Part shown: positions 1 to 8,837 of the stretch, in pieces
Layout of the letters: the number at the start of each line of letters is the position of its first letter
How positions within the stretch are numbered: position 1 is the first letter of the stretch
DNA from: CAXSBR01 sp964236495
GTDB lineage: Bacteria > Actinomycetota > Actinomycetes > Mycobacteriales > Jatrophihabitantaceae
Assembly (NCBI GenBank): GCA_964236495.1
Contig: CAXSBR010000013.1
Coordinates: 15,460-79,459, forward strand
DNA length: 64,000 bases
Direction of reading: 5' to 3'
The notes under the pieces: generated by a model
What the model was told of the DNA's origin: nothing
Seen by the model: the letters and a program-made list of their open reading frames with translations, nothing else
Databases searched by the model: none
Made by a program: the position numbers and the translations under genes

Positions 1-813
1 GAAGACCGGGAAGTCGGCGACGGGCTTGGCCGCCACCTGGGCGAGCTCGGACTGGGCGCGGCACAGCTCGGCGATGAACGGCTTGGCCGCCTCCAGGCCG
101 GCAGCGACGATCTCCTCGGTGGGCTTGGTACCGCCGTCCTCGAGCAGGGTGAGGGTGTTTTCGGTGGCTTCGGCCTCGACCATCATCACGGCGACGTCGC
201 CGCTGGGCAGCAACCGGCCGGCCAGCACCATGTCGAAGGTGGCCTGCTCCAGTTCCGTGTGGGTCGGGAAGGCGACCCACTGGCCCTTGATGAGCGCAAC
301 GCGAGTGGCACCGACCGGGCCGTTGAACGGCAGGCCCGACAGCTGGGTCGACGCGGACGCGGCGTTTATGGCGACGACGTCATAGGCGTGGTCGGGGTTG
401 AGCGCCATGACGGTGATGACGACCTGGACCTCGTTGCGCAGGCCCTTCTTGAACGTCGGGCGCAGCGGGCGGTCGATCAGGCGGCACGTAAGGATCGCGT
501 CCTCGCTCGGGCGCCCTTCGCGGCGGAAGAACGAGCCGGGGATGCGACCCGCGGCGTACATGCGCTCCTCGACGTCGACGGTGAGCGGGAAGAAGTCGAA
601 GTGCTCCTTCGGATGCTTGCCGGCTGTGGTGGCCGACAGCAGCATGGTGTCGTCGTCGAGGTAGGCGACGACGGAGCCGGCGGCCTGCTTGGCCAGCCGG
701 CCGGTCTCGAAGCGGATCGTGCGGGTGCCGAAGGAGCCGTTGTCGATCGTGGCGATCGCGGTGGTGACGCCTTCCTCTGTCGTGGTGCTGGGAGACAATC
801 CTGTATCTGACAT
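1..813 (-). CDS. pnp: Polynucleotide phosphorylase (N-terminal part, cut by window edge)
   Basis: Phosphorolytic 3'-5' exoribonuclease that degrades RNA to nucleoside diphosphates and can also add 3' tails; a trimer in the cytoplasm. The 271 visible residues are the first RNase PH-like domain, including the family motif FFRREGRPSE at residues 95-104 followed by the conserved DRPLRP. The remaining RNase PH, KH and S1 domains lie beyond position 1. The ATG at 813 was chosen because a purine-rich GAGAGAAAGAGG stretch stands just upstream. It lies downstream of rpsO on the same strand, the widespread rpsO-pnp order, with about 420 bases of leader between them. Identification is secure. Confidence 0.96.
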   Translation of the reverse strand, partial: MSDTGLSPSTTTEEGVTTAIATIDNGSFGTRTIRFETGRLAKQAAGSVVAYLDDDTMLLSATTAGKHPKEHFDFFPLTVDVEERMYAAGRIPGSFFRREGRPSEDAILTCRLIDRPLRPTFKKGLRNEVQVVITVMALNPDHAYDVVAINAASASTQLSGLPFNGPVGATRVALIKGQWVAFPTHTELEQATFDMVLAGRLLPSGDVAVMMVEAEATENTLTLLEDGGTKPTEEIVAAGLEAAKPFIAELCRAQSELAQVAAKPVADFPVF

Positions 814-896
814 CCGTGTCAGCCTCTTTCTCTCGTGGTGCGCGCGAGCGCGCGCACGCGGCGACGCCGGTGGCGTCCGTGCTAGGAGTGGACGTG

Positions 897-963
897 CCCT
901 GCTGCTTGGGCTTGAGGGCCCTTGCTGCATGGGCTTGGTGGCCTGTGCTGCGTGGCTTACAAG
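897..963. repeat. Three imperfect direct repeats in the pnp leader
   Basis: Three adjoining units of 22-23 bases share the core (T)GCTGC-N-TGGGCTT: 897-918, 919-941 and 942-963, the last more degenerate. They are followed at 965-985 by short repeats of the form CTTCAAGC. Non-coding, upstream of pnp on the minus strand. Confidence 0.5.
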
Positions 964-1192
964 CTTTCAAGCCTTCAAGCCTTCAGAGGGCGGTCTTCGA
1001 TCGAAGCGACCGCGTCGTGCCCGCGATGCGGTGCACACGTCGGTGGCCACTACCGAGGACCGCCGTCGGGGCTGGCACGACGGTGTCACTCGTAGCGCGT
1101 CGCCTGCGCGGGTCCTGATCGTCAGGTCCGCGACGGCGGTGGTTCGATAGTGCCGATAAGACAGGTAGTACGTCTGGTCCTGGCGATGCAGC

Positions 1193-1228
1193 GAAGCCGC
1201 GGTGCTCCGAACGGAGCATCGCGGCTTC
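1193..1228 (-). terminator. Hairpin after rpsO (terminator or processing stem)
   Basis: A 17-bp stem with one G-T wobble and a two-base AA tip (arms 1193-1209 and 1212-1228) begins five bases after the rpsO stop codon on the minus strand. No run of T follows it, so it may be a U-tract-less terminator or an RNA-processing stem between rpsO and pnp. Confidence 0.6.
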
Positions 1229-1232
1229 GGTG

Positions 1233-1502
1233 TCATCGACGCAGGCCCAGCTTCTCGATGATGGCGCGGTACCGGTTGATGTCCTTGCGCGCGGTGTAGT
1301 TGAGCAACCGACGGCGCTGACCGACTAGCAGCAGAAGTCCGCGACGGCTGTGGTGGTCGTGCTTGTGAGTCTTGAGGTGTTCGGTCAGATCGCTGATGCG
1401 GCGCGACAGAAGTGCGATCTGCACCTCGGCCGAGCCGGTGTCACCGTCTTTGCCGCCGTGCGCGGACACGATCTGAGCCTTGACGTCGCTGGCCAGAGCC
1501 AT
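1233..1502 (-). CDS. rpsO: 30S ribosomal protein S15
   Basis: Binds the central domain of 16S rRNA early in 30S assembly. The 89 residues match the usual family length exactly and contain the conserved middle (GSAEVQIALLSRRI then LTEHLKTHKHDHHSRRGL) and the C-terminal RRRLLNYTARKD segment. The ATG at 1502 is preceded by GAAGGAGAAGTC, a strong ribosome site. It sits between ribF and pnp on the minus strand. S15 often represses its own mRNA by binding the leader; a hairpin-forming repeat lies upstream (see 1603-1657). Confidence 0.97.
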   Translation of the reverse strand: MALASDVKAQIVSAHGGKDGDTGSAEVQIALLSRRISDLTEHLKTHKHDHHSRRGLLLLVGQRRRLLNYTARKDINRYRAIIEKLGLRR

Positions 1503-1602
1503 GACTTCTCCTTCGTAGCGGCGGCTGCCGCGTTGGTGTGCAGGCGCGTCCCATCGGTGGACGTCACGACGGGAGACAAACGCGCACTGCGGTGTTTGAG
1601 CC

Positions 1603-1657
1603 GATCAGCACGGGTAACGAACGATCCGCTGCTGATCCGCAGATAGCGCCAATCCTA
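1603..1657 (-). promoter_or_regulatory. Candidate rpsO promoter and leader hairpin
   Basis: On the minus strand an extended -10 element (TGG then TAGGAT, plus-strand 1652-1657) lies 215 bases or less upstream of rpsO. Just downstream of it are perfect 8-bp inverted arms GATCAGCA (1603-1610) and TGCTGATC (1630-1637), which would fold at the start of the transcript. S15 autoregulation through leader structure is known in several phyla; whether this is such a site is inference. Confidence 0.3.
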
Positions 1658-1717
1658 CCAGGATCAAGCCCTGTCCAGCCTGCTCCGCTGCGCCGTGGCC
1701 TGCTCGACGGCGGGGCG

Positions 1718-2674
1718 TCAGCCGGCCGGGACGTTCATCAGGCGACGGGTTTGGTGCACATCGGCGCGCATCTGCTCGATCAGCGCCTCGATCGAGTCGA
1801 ACTTGACCTGTCCGCGCAGACGGTGAGCGAACTCCACGCCCAGATTCAGACCGTAAAGGTCGGCGTCGAAGTCGAGGATGTAGGCCTCCACGGTCCGGTG
1901 CCGGCCGTCGAAGGTCGGATTGGTGCCGACCGACACCGCGGTGGCGCCCAGCACTTGCCCGGTCGCCGAACCGGCGTCGTCGAGCACCACGACGCGCCCG
2001 GCGTACACGCCGTCGGCAGGCACCGCGGTGCCCAGGGCGAAGTCGACGTTCGCGGTTGGATAGCCCAGGGCGCGTCCGCGCTGTTCGCCGCGCACGATCA
2101 CGCCGTCGCAGCGGTACGGATGGCCCAGCAGCTCGGCCGCCCCGGCAACGTCGCCGGCGGCGATCAGAGCGCGGATGGCGGTGGCTGACACCATCGTGCC
2201 GTGCGCGTCGGCCAACTCGACGGCATCGACGGTGAAGCCGTGCCGGTGCCCCTCGTCGGCGAGGGTGTCGGTGGTACCGGCGCCCCGCGCGCCGTAAGTG
2301 AAGTTCGCACCGACCACGACTGTGGCGACGTGCAGGCGCTCGACCAACAGATCCGAGACGAACGCCGCCGGACTGATCGCCGCAAACTCCGGCGTGAACT
2401 CCAACGTGACCAGCGCGTCGATGCCGAGGGCGGCAACCAGGTCGGCGCGGTGCGCCGGCGTCGTGAGCCTCGGTGGCGGCGCGGCGGATAGCACACTTCC
2501 TGGGTGCGGCTCGAAGGTCAGCACGACACTGGGCAGGCCGCGGGACTTGGCATCGGCGACGGCGCGGGCGAGGAGCGCGGCGTGACCGCGGTGCACACCG
2601 TCGAAGACACCGATGGTGACAACGCACGGACCGAAGTCGGCCGCTACGCCGTCGATCGTCGCCTCCAGTCGCAC
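1718..2674 (-). CDS. ribF: Bifunctional riboflavin kinase / FAD synthetase
   Basis: Makes FMN from riboflavin and then FAD from FMN, both using ATP. The 318-residue protein has the usual two-part layout: an N-terminal nucleotidylyltransferase domain with GVFDGVHRGH at residues 22-31 (the HxGH-type ATP site), and a C-terminal riboflavin kinase domain with GYPTAN at 204-209 and a conserved TFDG region later. It begins with GTG at 2674. Neighbours truB (upstream, 25-base gap) and rpsO (downstream) match the common actinobacterial order truB-ribF-rpsO. Confidence 0.96.
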   Translation of the reverse strand: MRLEATIDGVAADFGPCVVTIGVFDGVHRGHAALLARAVADAKSRGLPSVVLTFEPHPGSVLSAAPPPRLTTPAHRADLVAALGIDALVTLEFTPEFAAISPAAFVSDLLVERLHVATVVVGANFTYGARGAGTTDTLADEGHRHGFTVDAVELADAHGTMVSATAIRALIAAGDVAGAAELLGHPYRCDGVIVRGEQRGRALGYPTANVDFALGTAVPADGVYAGRVVVLDDAGSATGQVLGATAVSVGTNPTFDGRHRTVEAYILDFDADLYGLNLGVEFAHRLRGQVKFDSIEALIEQMRADVHQTRRLMNVPAG

Positions 2675-2699
2675 GAGCGCAAAGCCTACAAGCGCCCTG

Positions 2700-3662
2700 T
2701 CAGCCGGCCGGCGTGAAGACGAGCACCGGCCCGGCCCGACCGTCGGATTCCTTCAACAGAGCTATTGCAGTGCCGTCCGCGGCAACCGCGCCATGGACGC
2801 CGTCGACACCGATTGCCGTCAGGGACCGGCCGAAGCTCAGCTCCCGCTGCTCGGCTGGGTCGACCGTTCGCACCGGCATTGACTGCGCAATTGCGTCGCT
2901 CAGCCCGAGCATGCGCAGGCCACCGGGCTCGCCGAGCGAGGTCAGCGTCGATGCAGAGTCGATAGAGAACGGCCCGACGCGGGTTCGGCGCAGGGCGGTC
3001 AGGTGCCCTCCCACGCCCAGGGCGGTGCCCAGATCGCGAGCCAGGGCCCGCACATACGTACCCGACGAGCACTCGACCAGCACATCGACATCGAGCACGT
3101 CGACATCGGGCAGGTCGGCGCCGGCGTCACGGGTGGGGCGGTCGAACTGCAGCGCTTCGAACCGATGCACGTTGACCGGCCGCGCGGCCAGCACCACGTC
3201 CTCGCCGGCCCGAACCCGCGCGTAGGACCGCTGCCCATCCACCTTGATCGCCGAGACGCTGGACGGGATCTGCTCGATCGCGCCGGTCAGTGCGGGCAGG
3301 GCAGCACGCACGTCGTTCTCGCTGACTCCGGCCGCCGACGCCGAACTGAGCACAGCACCCTGCGCGTCGTCGGTGACTGTGGCGACGCCCAGCCGGATCG
3401 TGGCGGTGTAGACCTTGTCCGTCAGCACCAGGTGGTGCAGCAGGCGGGTGCCGCGATTCACGCCTAGCACCAGCACGCCGGTTGCCATCGGGTCCAGCGT
3501 GCCGGCGTGCCCGACCCGCCGCGTGTGCGCGATTCGCCGCAAACGAGCGACCACATCGTGCGACGTCATGCCGGCGGGCTTGTCGACGATCACCAGCCCG
3601 TCGGAGTCGGCGGCATCCGGTGGCGAGGCGTCCGGTACGGACGGTTCCCTCCGGACAGGCAT
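2700..3662 (-). CDS. truB: tRNA pseudouridine(55) synthase
   Basis: Converts U55 of the tRNA T-loop to pseudouridine. The catalytic aspartate is D57 in GTLDPMATG (residues 54-62); the substrate-binding KPAGMTSHDVV stretch precedes it and the C-terminal part has GTYVRALARDLG, typical of the family. At 320 residues it is within the usual range. It starts with ATG at 3662, diverging from the acetyltransferase gene on the plus strand, so the 88-base gap between them should hold promoters for both. It is probably co-transcribed with ribF. Confidence 0.96.
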   Translation of the reverse strand: MPVRREPSVPDASPPDAADSDGLVIVDKPAGMTSHDVVARLRRIAHTRRVGHAGTLDPMATGVLVLGVNRGTRLLHHLVLTDKVYTATIRLGVATVTDDAQGAVLSSASAAGVSENDVRAALPALTGAIEQIPSSVSAIKVDGQRSYARVRAGEDVVLAARPVNVHRFEALQFDRPTRDAGADLPDVDVLDVDVLVECSSGTYVRALARDLGTALGVGGHLTALRRTRVGPFSIDSASTLTSLGEPGGLRMLGLSDAIAQSMPVRTVDPAEQRELSFGRSLTAIGVDGVHGAVAADGTAIALLKESDGRAGPVLVFTPAG

Positions 3663-3750
3663 CGCGCCAGCCTAACGACGCAAACCGGCCGACCCATGGC
3701 CGGCAGAATTGTTTTGCTACCCAGCGGCCGGGAATGAGACGGTGCAGTCC

Positions 3751-4953
3751 ATGACCATTGCGCTGCGCGCGAGTAGCGACGCCGACTTCGAGGCTGTCAT
3801 TCGCCTGGACGGGATCTCGTTCGGCATAACCTACGACGCCGATGACCTGGCCGAAGCCCGCGCCGAACTGGACCTGAGCAGCTTCGTGCTCGCCGAAGCA
3901 GGAGGCCACCTGGTCGGGGCCGCCGGGGCGTACCCGCTGACGGTGTCGGTTCCCGGCGGCCGTTCGCTGGAGGTTCCTGGCGTCACGTGGGTGTCGGTAG
4001 CGCCGACGCATCGCCGTCGCGGGGTGTTGCGGGCGATGATGCACGAACAGCTGCGCGGATACGCCTCTGCCGGCGTGGCAGTCGCGGCGTTGACCGCCAG
4101 CGAGGGCGGCATCTACCGCCGGTTCGGGTACGGGCCGGCGACGGTGCAGCAGCGTTGGGTGGTGTCGCGCCCGACGGCGACGCTGCGCCGACGGGTCGAC
4201 ACTCGCGACGTCCGCTACGTCGACGCGAAGGAAGCGGCGTCGCTGCTGCCGGGACTGCATGACCAGTGGTGCCGGCACATGCCCGGCGCGGTCGGCCGCA
4301 GCTCGGTGCTGTGGGGCGCTCGGTTGGCCGATCGGCCCGGGCGCCGCGGCGGTGCCTCGGCGCTGTACTACCTGGCACATCCTGAGGGCTACGTCGCCTA
4401 CCGCTCGCGGTATACCGGCGAGCCGGGGCGGATGGCCAACACAGCGACCATCACCGACTACGCGATTGGCACACCGGCTGCACGGGCGGCGCTATGGCAG
4501 GTGTTACTGCAGCTCGACCTGTTCGACGAGATCCACTCGACCGTGATCCCGGTCGACGACCCCTTGCCGCACTTGCTGCACGACGCCCGGCAGGTGCGTA
4601 CGGCCGAACCGCGCGACGGACTGTGGCTACGGCTGCTCGACGTCGCGGCGGCACTGTCCGCGCGCACCTACGGCGTGGACATCGACATCGTGCTGGAAGT
4701 GCATGACGAGCTCCTGGGTACCGGCCGCTACCACCTGCGCGGCGACGTCGACGGCGCCGACTGCACTCCGACCGACGCGGCACCCGACCTGCGCTGCGAC
4801 GTAGCTGCATTGGCCTCGCTCTACCTGGGCGGACACCGCCTGCAAGTCCTGCGTGAAGCCGGACTGATAGAGACCGACGACGAGCGCCTGACCGGGCGGA
4901 TGGACCGCGCCTTCCTCGCCGAACGCGCACCAGCTCACGGAACCGACTTCTGA
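3751..4953 (+). CDS. Eis-like GNAT N-acetyltransferase
   Basis: A 400-residue protein with the three-part build of the Eis (enhanced intracellular survival) family: an N-terminal GNAT domain with the acetyl-CoA loop VSVAPTHRRRGVLR at residues 81-94 and EGGIYRRFGYG at 118-128, a second GNAT-like region, and a sterol-carrier-like C-terminal domain. It ends in phenylalanine; in characterised Eis enzymes the terminal Phe carboxylate takes part in catalysis, so the chemistry is probably kept. Eis enzymes acetylate amines of aminoglycosides or peptides; the substrate here is unknown. The ATG at 3751 fits the family start (MTIALRAS); an upstream extension to 3709 is unlikely. Convergent with the MATE gene. 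Confidence 0.85.
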   Translation: MTIALRASSDADFEAVIRLDGISFGITYDADDLAEARAELDLSSFVLAEAGGHLVGAAGAYPLTVSVPGGRSLEVPGVTWVSVAPTHRRRGVLRAMMHEQLRGYASAGVAVAALTASEGGIYRRFGYGPATVQQRWVVSRPTATLRRRVDTRDVRYVDAKEAASLLPGLHDQWCRHMPGAVGRSSVLWGARLADRPGRRGGASALYYLAHPEGYVAYRSRYTGEPGRMANTATITDYAIGTPAARAALWQVLLQLDLFDEIHSTVIPVDDPLPHLLHDARQVRTAEPRDGLWLRLLDVAAALSARTYGVDIDIVLEVHDELLGTGRYHLRGDVDGADCTPTDAAPDLRCDVAALASLYLGGHRLQVLREAGLIETDDERLTGRMDRAFLAERAPAHGTDF

Positions 4954-4981
4954 GGGGCAGCCGCGCTGCTTAACAGCTCGC

Positions 4982-6292
4982 TCAGCGCTGCTCGCCGACG
5001 ACGGCCCAGCCCGTACCCGCGGTGCGCACCAGCATGCCGACGAGCCGGACCACCACAAAGGCCGTAAGACCGGCCCAGACGCCGCCGATCCCCCAGTGCC
5101 AGTGCAGCGCGGCGAGGTCGACGGGAACGAACGCGCCCAGTGCTGCCACCAGCGTCAACGTGCGCATGAACGCCACGTCGCCGGCGCCGATCAGTACGCC
5201 GTCCAAGGCGAAGACGACCCCGGCTACGGGCTGCATGCCGGCGAACCACGGCCAGAGCACGTGCGCCTGATGCAGCACGGCCGCGGAGTCGGTGAACAAC
5301 CGCGGCAGCGCGAGGACACCGGTGCCCAGGACGGCGCCGAACACCACTCCGGCTACCAGTCCGTAGCGGGCCACGCGCAATGCAACCTGACGCGCGGCGG
5401 CTATGTCGCCGCCACCCAGCGCGGCGCCCACGACCGATTGTGCTGCGATGGCGAAGGAGTCCAGCAGCAGTGCGGTGAACTCCCACAGCTGCAGCGCGAT
5501 CTGATGCGCGGCCAGCTGCGCGGTTCCCATCCGGGCAGCCACCGCTGCCGCGGTGAGGAAAGCGGCCTGGAATGCGGCCGAGCGCAGGATCAGGTCCCGG
5601 CCGGCCGAGAGCTGCGCTCGCAGCACGGCCGAGTCGGGGCGCAGCGGCGCACCGGTACCCACCAATGCGCGCAGGAACAGCACGGTTGCCGTCAGCTGCG
5701 CGGCCACATTGGCCATCGCGGAGCCGGCCAGGCCCAGCCCCACGGGGTAGACGAGTACCGGCGATGCCACCGCCGATAGTCCGTTGGCGGCCAGCACGAT
5801 GACGACCGGGCTGCGCACGTCCTGAACCCCGCGCAACCAGCCGTTGCCGGCCAGCACGACGAAGATGCCGGGCACGCCGCACAGGGCGATTCGCAACCAT
5901 GTCTCGGCGTGGCCTGCCACCGGGCCCGAACCGCCGGCCAGCGCTCGGGTCAGCGGGCCCGCGACGGCCTCCCCCACCGCCACCACCGCGCAGCCGATCA
6001 ACACGGCCAGCCAGGTGGCCTGCACGCCTTCCTTCACCGCCGCCTCGCGCCGGCCGGCGCCGTACCAGCGGGCGGCGCGCGCGGTGGTGCCGTACTCCAG
6101 GAAGCTGCCGACCAGGGTGACCAGCGCCAACAGTGCCGCGCCGATACCCAGCGACGCCAACGCAGACGGGCCCAGATGGCCGACGACGGCAGTGTCCACC
6201 AGCAGGTACAGCGGCTCCGCGGCGAGTACCCCGAACGCCGATCCGCTGAGCACCAGCAGCCGCCGCGTCGAGATAGTCGGCGGCGCGGTCAC
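4982..6292 (-). CDS. dinF: MATE family efflux transporter (DinF type)
   Basis: Multidrug and toxic compound extrusion carrier in the cytoplasmic membrane, driven by proton or sodium gradients. The 436-residue protein has about twelve hydrophobic helices in two repeats; the first repeat has the characteristic AEPLYLLVDTAVVGHLG segment near residues 25-41. A MATE gene sits near rbfA and truB in many actinobacteria, which supports orthology. The GTG start overlaps the stop of the upstream MetE-like gene as GTGA, so the two are probably translated together. Substrate unknown. Confidence 0.88.
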   Translation of the reverse strand: MTAPPTISTRRLLVLSGSAFGVLAAEPLYLLVDTAVVGHLGPSALASLGIGAALLALVTLVGSFLEYGTTARAARWYGAGRREAAVKEGVQATWLAVLIGCAVVAVGEAVAGPLTRALAGGSGPVAGHAETWLRIALCGVPGIFVVLAGNGWLRGVQDVRSPVVIVLAANGLSAVASPVLVYPVGLGLAGSAMANVAAQLTATVLFLRALVGTGAPLRPDSAVLRAQLSAGRDLILRSAAFQAAFLTAAAVAARMGTAQLAAHQIALQLWEFTALLLDSFAIAAQSVVGAALGGGDIAAARQVALRVARYGLVAGVVFGAVLGTGVLALPRLFTDSAAVLHQAHVLWPWFAGMQPVAGVVFALDGVLIGAGDVAFMRTLTLVAALGAFVPVDLAALHWHWGIGGVWAGLTAFVVVRLVGMLVRTAGTGWAVVGEQR

Positions 6293-7416
6293 CCGACCAG
6301 CGCTGCTCCCTCGGCCAGCGCGGCCAGCTTGACGTAGACGATGTCGGGGTCGACAGCACCGAAGCCGGCGAACGTGGAGAAGCCGCAGTCGGTACCCGCG
6401 ATCACGCGCTCGGCGCCCACCAGATCGACGTAGCGCCGGATCCGCTCCGCTACCACGCGCGGATGCTCCACGAAGTTGGTGGTCGAGTCGATGACGCCAG
6501 GGATCAACACCTTGTTCTCGGGTATCTGGTCGGCCAGATCGGCGAAAGCGTGCCAGTCGGCCTGGTGGCGCGGATTGGCGGTCTCGAAGAGCAGGCCCGC
6601 CGGCTTGGCGCGCATCAGCGTGGGCAGGATGACACTCATCTCGATATCGCGGGTGTGCGGGCCCTCATAGTTTCCCCAGCACACATGCATGCGCACGCGG
6701 TCGGCGGGGATGTTGCGCAGCGCGTGGTTGAGCACCTCGACATGGGTCGAAATGACGGCGAGGTAGTCCTCGTCGGTGCGGTCGTTGTAGAGCATGTGCT
6801 TGCCCAGGCCCAGATCCGGTGAGTCCAGCTGCAGTGTCAGCCCGGCGGCGGCGATCGCCTCGTACTCCATGCGCATTGCCTCGGCCAGGGCCTCGAGGTA
6901 GTCGTCCTGCGTGGGGTAGTGCTCGTTGGGTTGGAACAGCGCGATGACGCCTGGGGAAGCCGCGTTCATGAACGCACCGGCGGGGTTATGCGCCGCCGTC
7001 GCCGCCTGGAAACGGCGCAGATCGTCGGTGAGCGGCTGCATCGATTTGACCGCGATCTCGCCGACGCACTTGGGCCGCCGGTAGGTCGGCGTGCCGCCGG
7101 TGCTGGTCGAGCGCTGGAGAAAGGCCGGAAAGTCCAGCAGGTCGGCGGGCGGATGGCGCTCGCTGTCGCCGTCGAAGCCGGTGATGCGGTCCTTGATGTA
7201 GGTGGCGTAGGAGATCTTGGACATCTCCCCGTCGGACACCAGGTCGATTCCAGCCTCGACCTGCTTGCGCACAACGTCGTCGACGGCGGCACCGATGACG
7301 TCATCGAAGGTTGCTGGGTCGATCTGCTCGCCGCGCTCGGCGCCGAACACGAGGTCGGTCACCGCACTCGAGCGGGGTAGCGAGCCGACGTGGGTGGTGA
7401 GGATGCGGGCGGTCAC
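6289..7416 (-). CDS. MetE C-terminal-like, cobalamin-independent methyltransferase family protein
   Basis: A 375-residue single-domain protein of the methionine-synthase-II (UROD/MetE-like barrel) family. It has the N-terminal HVGSLPR motif and a zinc site recognisable as HVC (in HVCWGNYEGPH), a glutamate in FETANPR and the cysteine in GTDCGFS. It lacks the N-terminal half of true MetE, so it resembles the stand-alone MetE-like proteins that move methyl or thiol groups on unknown substrates. GTG at 7416 was chosen because the family starts close to the HVGSLPR motif; the longer GTG at 7467 lies inside a hairpin arm. It overlaps the MATE gene by four bases. Confidence 0.82.
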   Translation of the reverse strand: MTARILTTHVGSLPRSSAVTDLVFGAERGEQIDPATFDDVIGAAVDDVVRKQVEAGIDLVSDGEMSKISYATYIKDRITGFDGDSERHPPADLLDFPAFLQRSTSTGGTPTYRRPKCVGEIAVKSMQPLTDDLRRFQAATAAHNPAGAFMNAASPGVIALFQPNEHYPTQDDYLEALAEAMRMEYEAIAAAGLTLQLDSPDLGLGKHMLYNDRTDEDYLAVISTHVEVLNHALRNIPADRVRMHVCWGNYEGPHTRDIEMSVILPTLMRAKPAGLLFETANPRHQADWHAFADLADQIPENKVLIPGVIDSTTNFVEHPRVVAERIRRYVDLVGAERVIAGTDCGFSTFAGFGAVDPDIVYVKLAALAEGAALVG

Positions 7417-7455
7417 GCTCGGGCACGTTACCTGCCTGCACGCTGCAACGGATGC

Positions 7456-7486
7456 AGCGTTGGCCACCTATACGGTGGCCAACGCT
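7456..7486 (-). terminator. Perfect 13-bp hairpin after ugd
   Basis: Arms AGCGTTGGCCACC (7456-7468) and its exact complement (7474-7486) enclose a five-base loop. It lies about 50 bases past the ugd stop codon on the minus strand, before the MetE-like gene. No T-run follows. The likeliest role is termination of ugd transcription. Confidence 0.6.
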
Positions 7487-7538
7487 GGATTCGTTCGGCA
7501 TCGGGGGCGGCCGCGGGCGGCTCAGCTGCAGGGCACTG

Positions 7539-8837
7539 TCACTGTCGGCCTAGAGCGCGGTAGGTCCAGCCGGCGGCCCGCCACGCTTCCCGGTCCAGGG
7601 CGTTGCGGCCGTCCAGGATGCGTGGCTGGCTCACCACGGCCTTGAGGTCGTTGGGGTCGATGGCCAGGAACTCCGCCCACTCGGTCAGATGCAGCACGAC
7701 GTCGGCGTCGCGGGCGGCCTCGAACGCCGATCCGGAATAGGCCAGCGTCGGGAAGTCGCGGCGGGCGTTGTCCATGGCATGCGGGTCGTACACCCGCACT
7801 GCCGCGCCGGCCTTCTGGATGGCCAGGGCGACGTCGAGGGCGGGTGAGTCGCGGATGTCGTCGCTGTTGGGCTTGAACGCCGCCCCCAACACCGCCACCC
7901 GCATGCCGGCCAGCGATCCGCCGCACACCTCGCGCGCCAGATCGACCATCCGCGAGCGGCGGCGCAGGTTGATCGCGTCGACCTCCTTGAGGAACGTCAA
8001 CGCCTGATCGACACCCAGCTCGCCGCTGCGGGCCAGGAACGCGCGGATGTCCTTGGGCAGGCAGCCACCACCGAAGCCCAAACCGGCGTGCAGGAAGCGG
8101 CCACCGATGCGCTCGTCGTAGCTCAACGCCTTGGCCAGCAGCATTACGTCGGCACCGGTCGCCTCGCACACCTCGGCCATCGCGTTGATGAACGAGATCT
8201 TCGTAGCCAGGAAGGAGTTGGCCGCGACCTTGACCAGTTCGGCCGTCGCATAGTCGGTGATGACCACCGGCGTGCCGGTTGCCAGGATGTCGGCGTAGAC
8301 CTCGCGCAGCACCGCTTCGCCGCGCCCGGACGTCGTCCCCATCACGATCCGGTCGGGACGCACGGTGTCCTGTACGGCCAGGCCCTCGCGCAGGAATTCG
8401 GGATTCCAGACCAGCTCTCCACCGGCTGCCTCGATTTGCGCGGCAAGGCGGGCCGCGGTTCCGGCGGGCACCGTAGACTTGCCCACCACCACCGCACCCG
8501 GTCTCAAGCCCTTGGCGAGCTCGGTGACAGCGGCGTCGACATAACTTACGTCCGCTGCGTACTCGCCCTTTTTCTGCGGCGTGCCCACACAGACGAAGTG
8601 GACATCGCCGAATTCGCGCACCTCTTCGTAAGACGTGGTGAAATGTAGCCGCCCACTGTCCACGTGCCGCTTGAGCAACTCGGGCAGGCCAGGCTCGAAG
8701 AAGGGCACCTCGCCCGCGCTCAGGCGTTTCACTTTGAGCTCGTCGACGTCGAGGCCCAGTACGTCATGGCCGAGTTCGGCCATAGCAGCAGCATGGGTGG
8801 CGCCGAGATAGCCGGTTCCGATGACGGTGAGCTTCAT
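7539..8837 (-). CDS. UDP-glucose 6-dehydrogenase
   Basis: Oxidises UDP-glucose to UDP-glucuronate with two NAD+, supplying cell-envelope polysaccharide precursors. The 432-residue protein has the NAD-binding GTGYLG at residues 7-12, the NPEFLREG substrate motif at 145-152, a lysine at 203 (LVKVAANS) and the catalytic cysteine 259 in GFGGGCLPKD. The ATG at 8837 has an AGGAGG ribosome site with short spacing. It is not part of the surrounding conserved block in relatives, so it is a lineage-specific insertion here, and no sugar-transferase neighbours are present. Confidence 0.94.
   Translation of the reverse strand: MKLTVIGTGYLGATHAAAMAELGHDVLGLDVDELKVKRLSAGEVPFFEPGLPELLKRHVDSGRLHFTTSYEEVREFGDVHFVCVGTPQKKGEYAADVSYVDAAVTELAKGLRPGAVVVGKSTVPAGTAARLAAQIEAAGGELVWNPEFLREGLAVQDTVRPDRIVMGTTSGRGEAVLREVYADILATGTPVVITDYATAELVKVAANSFLATKISFINAMAEVCEATGADVMLLAKALSYDERIGGRFLHAGLGFGGGCLPKDIRAFLARSGELGVDQALTFLKEVDAINLRRRSRMVDLAREVCGGSLAGMRVAVLGAAFKPNSDDIRDSPALDVALAIQKAGAAVRVYDPHAMDNARRDFPTLAYSGSAFEAARDADVVLHLTEWAEFLAIDPNDLKAVVSQPRILDGRNALDREAWRAAGWTYRALGRQ

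Larger units (their letters stand above)
814..1232. other. rpsO-pnp spacer, no gene
   Basis: No convincing coding sequence in either direction; the ORFs here are short and arginine-rich. On the pnp-coding strand this is the spacer after rpsO and the likely pnp leader. It holds a strong hairpin next to rpsO (1193-1228), a 12-bp palindrome CTTCGATCGAAG (995-1006) and three imperfect 22-23 bp repeats (897-963). In other bacteria the equivalent spacer carries RNase III sites and PNPase autoregulation, so structure here could be functional, but that is inference. Confidence 0.6.

Noticed and set aside
3127..4380. A 417-codon minus-strand frame over truB and the Eis-like gene
   Set aside because: Composition is typical of a shadow and both genes beneath it are well supported.
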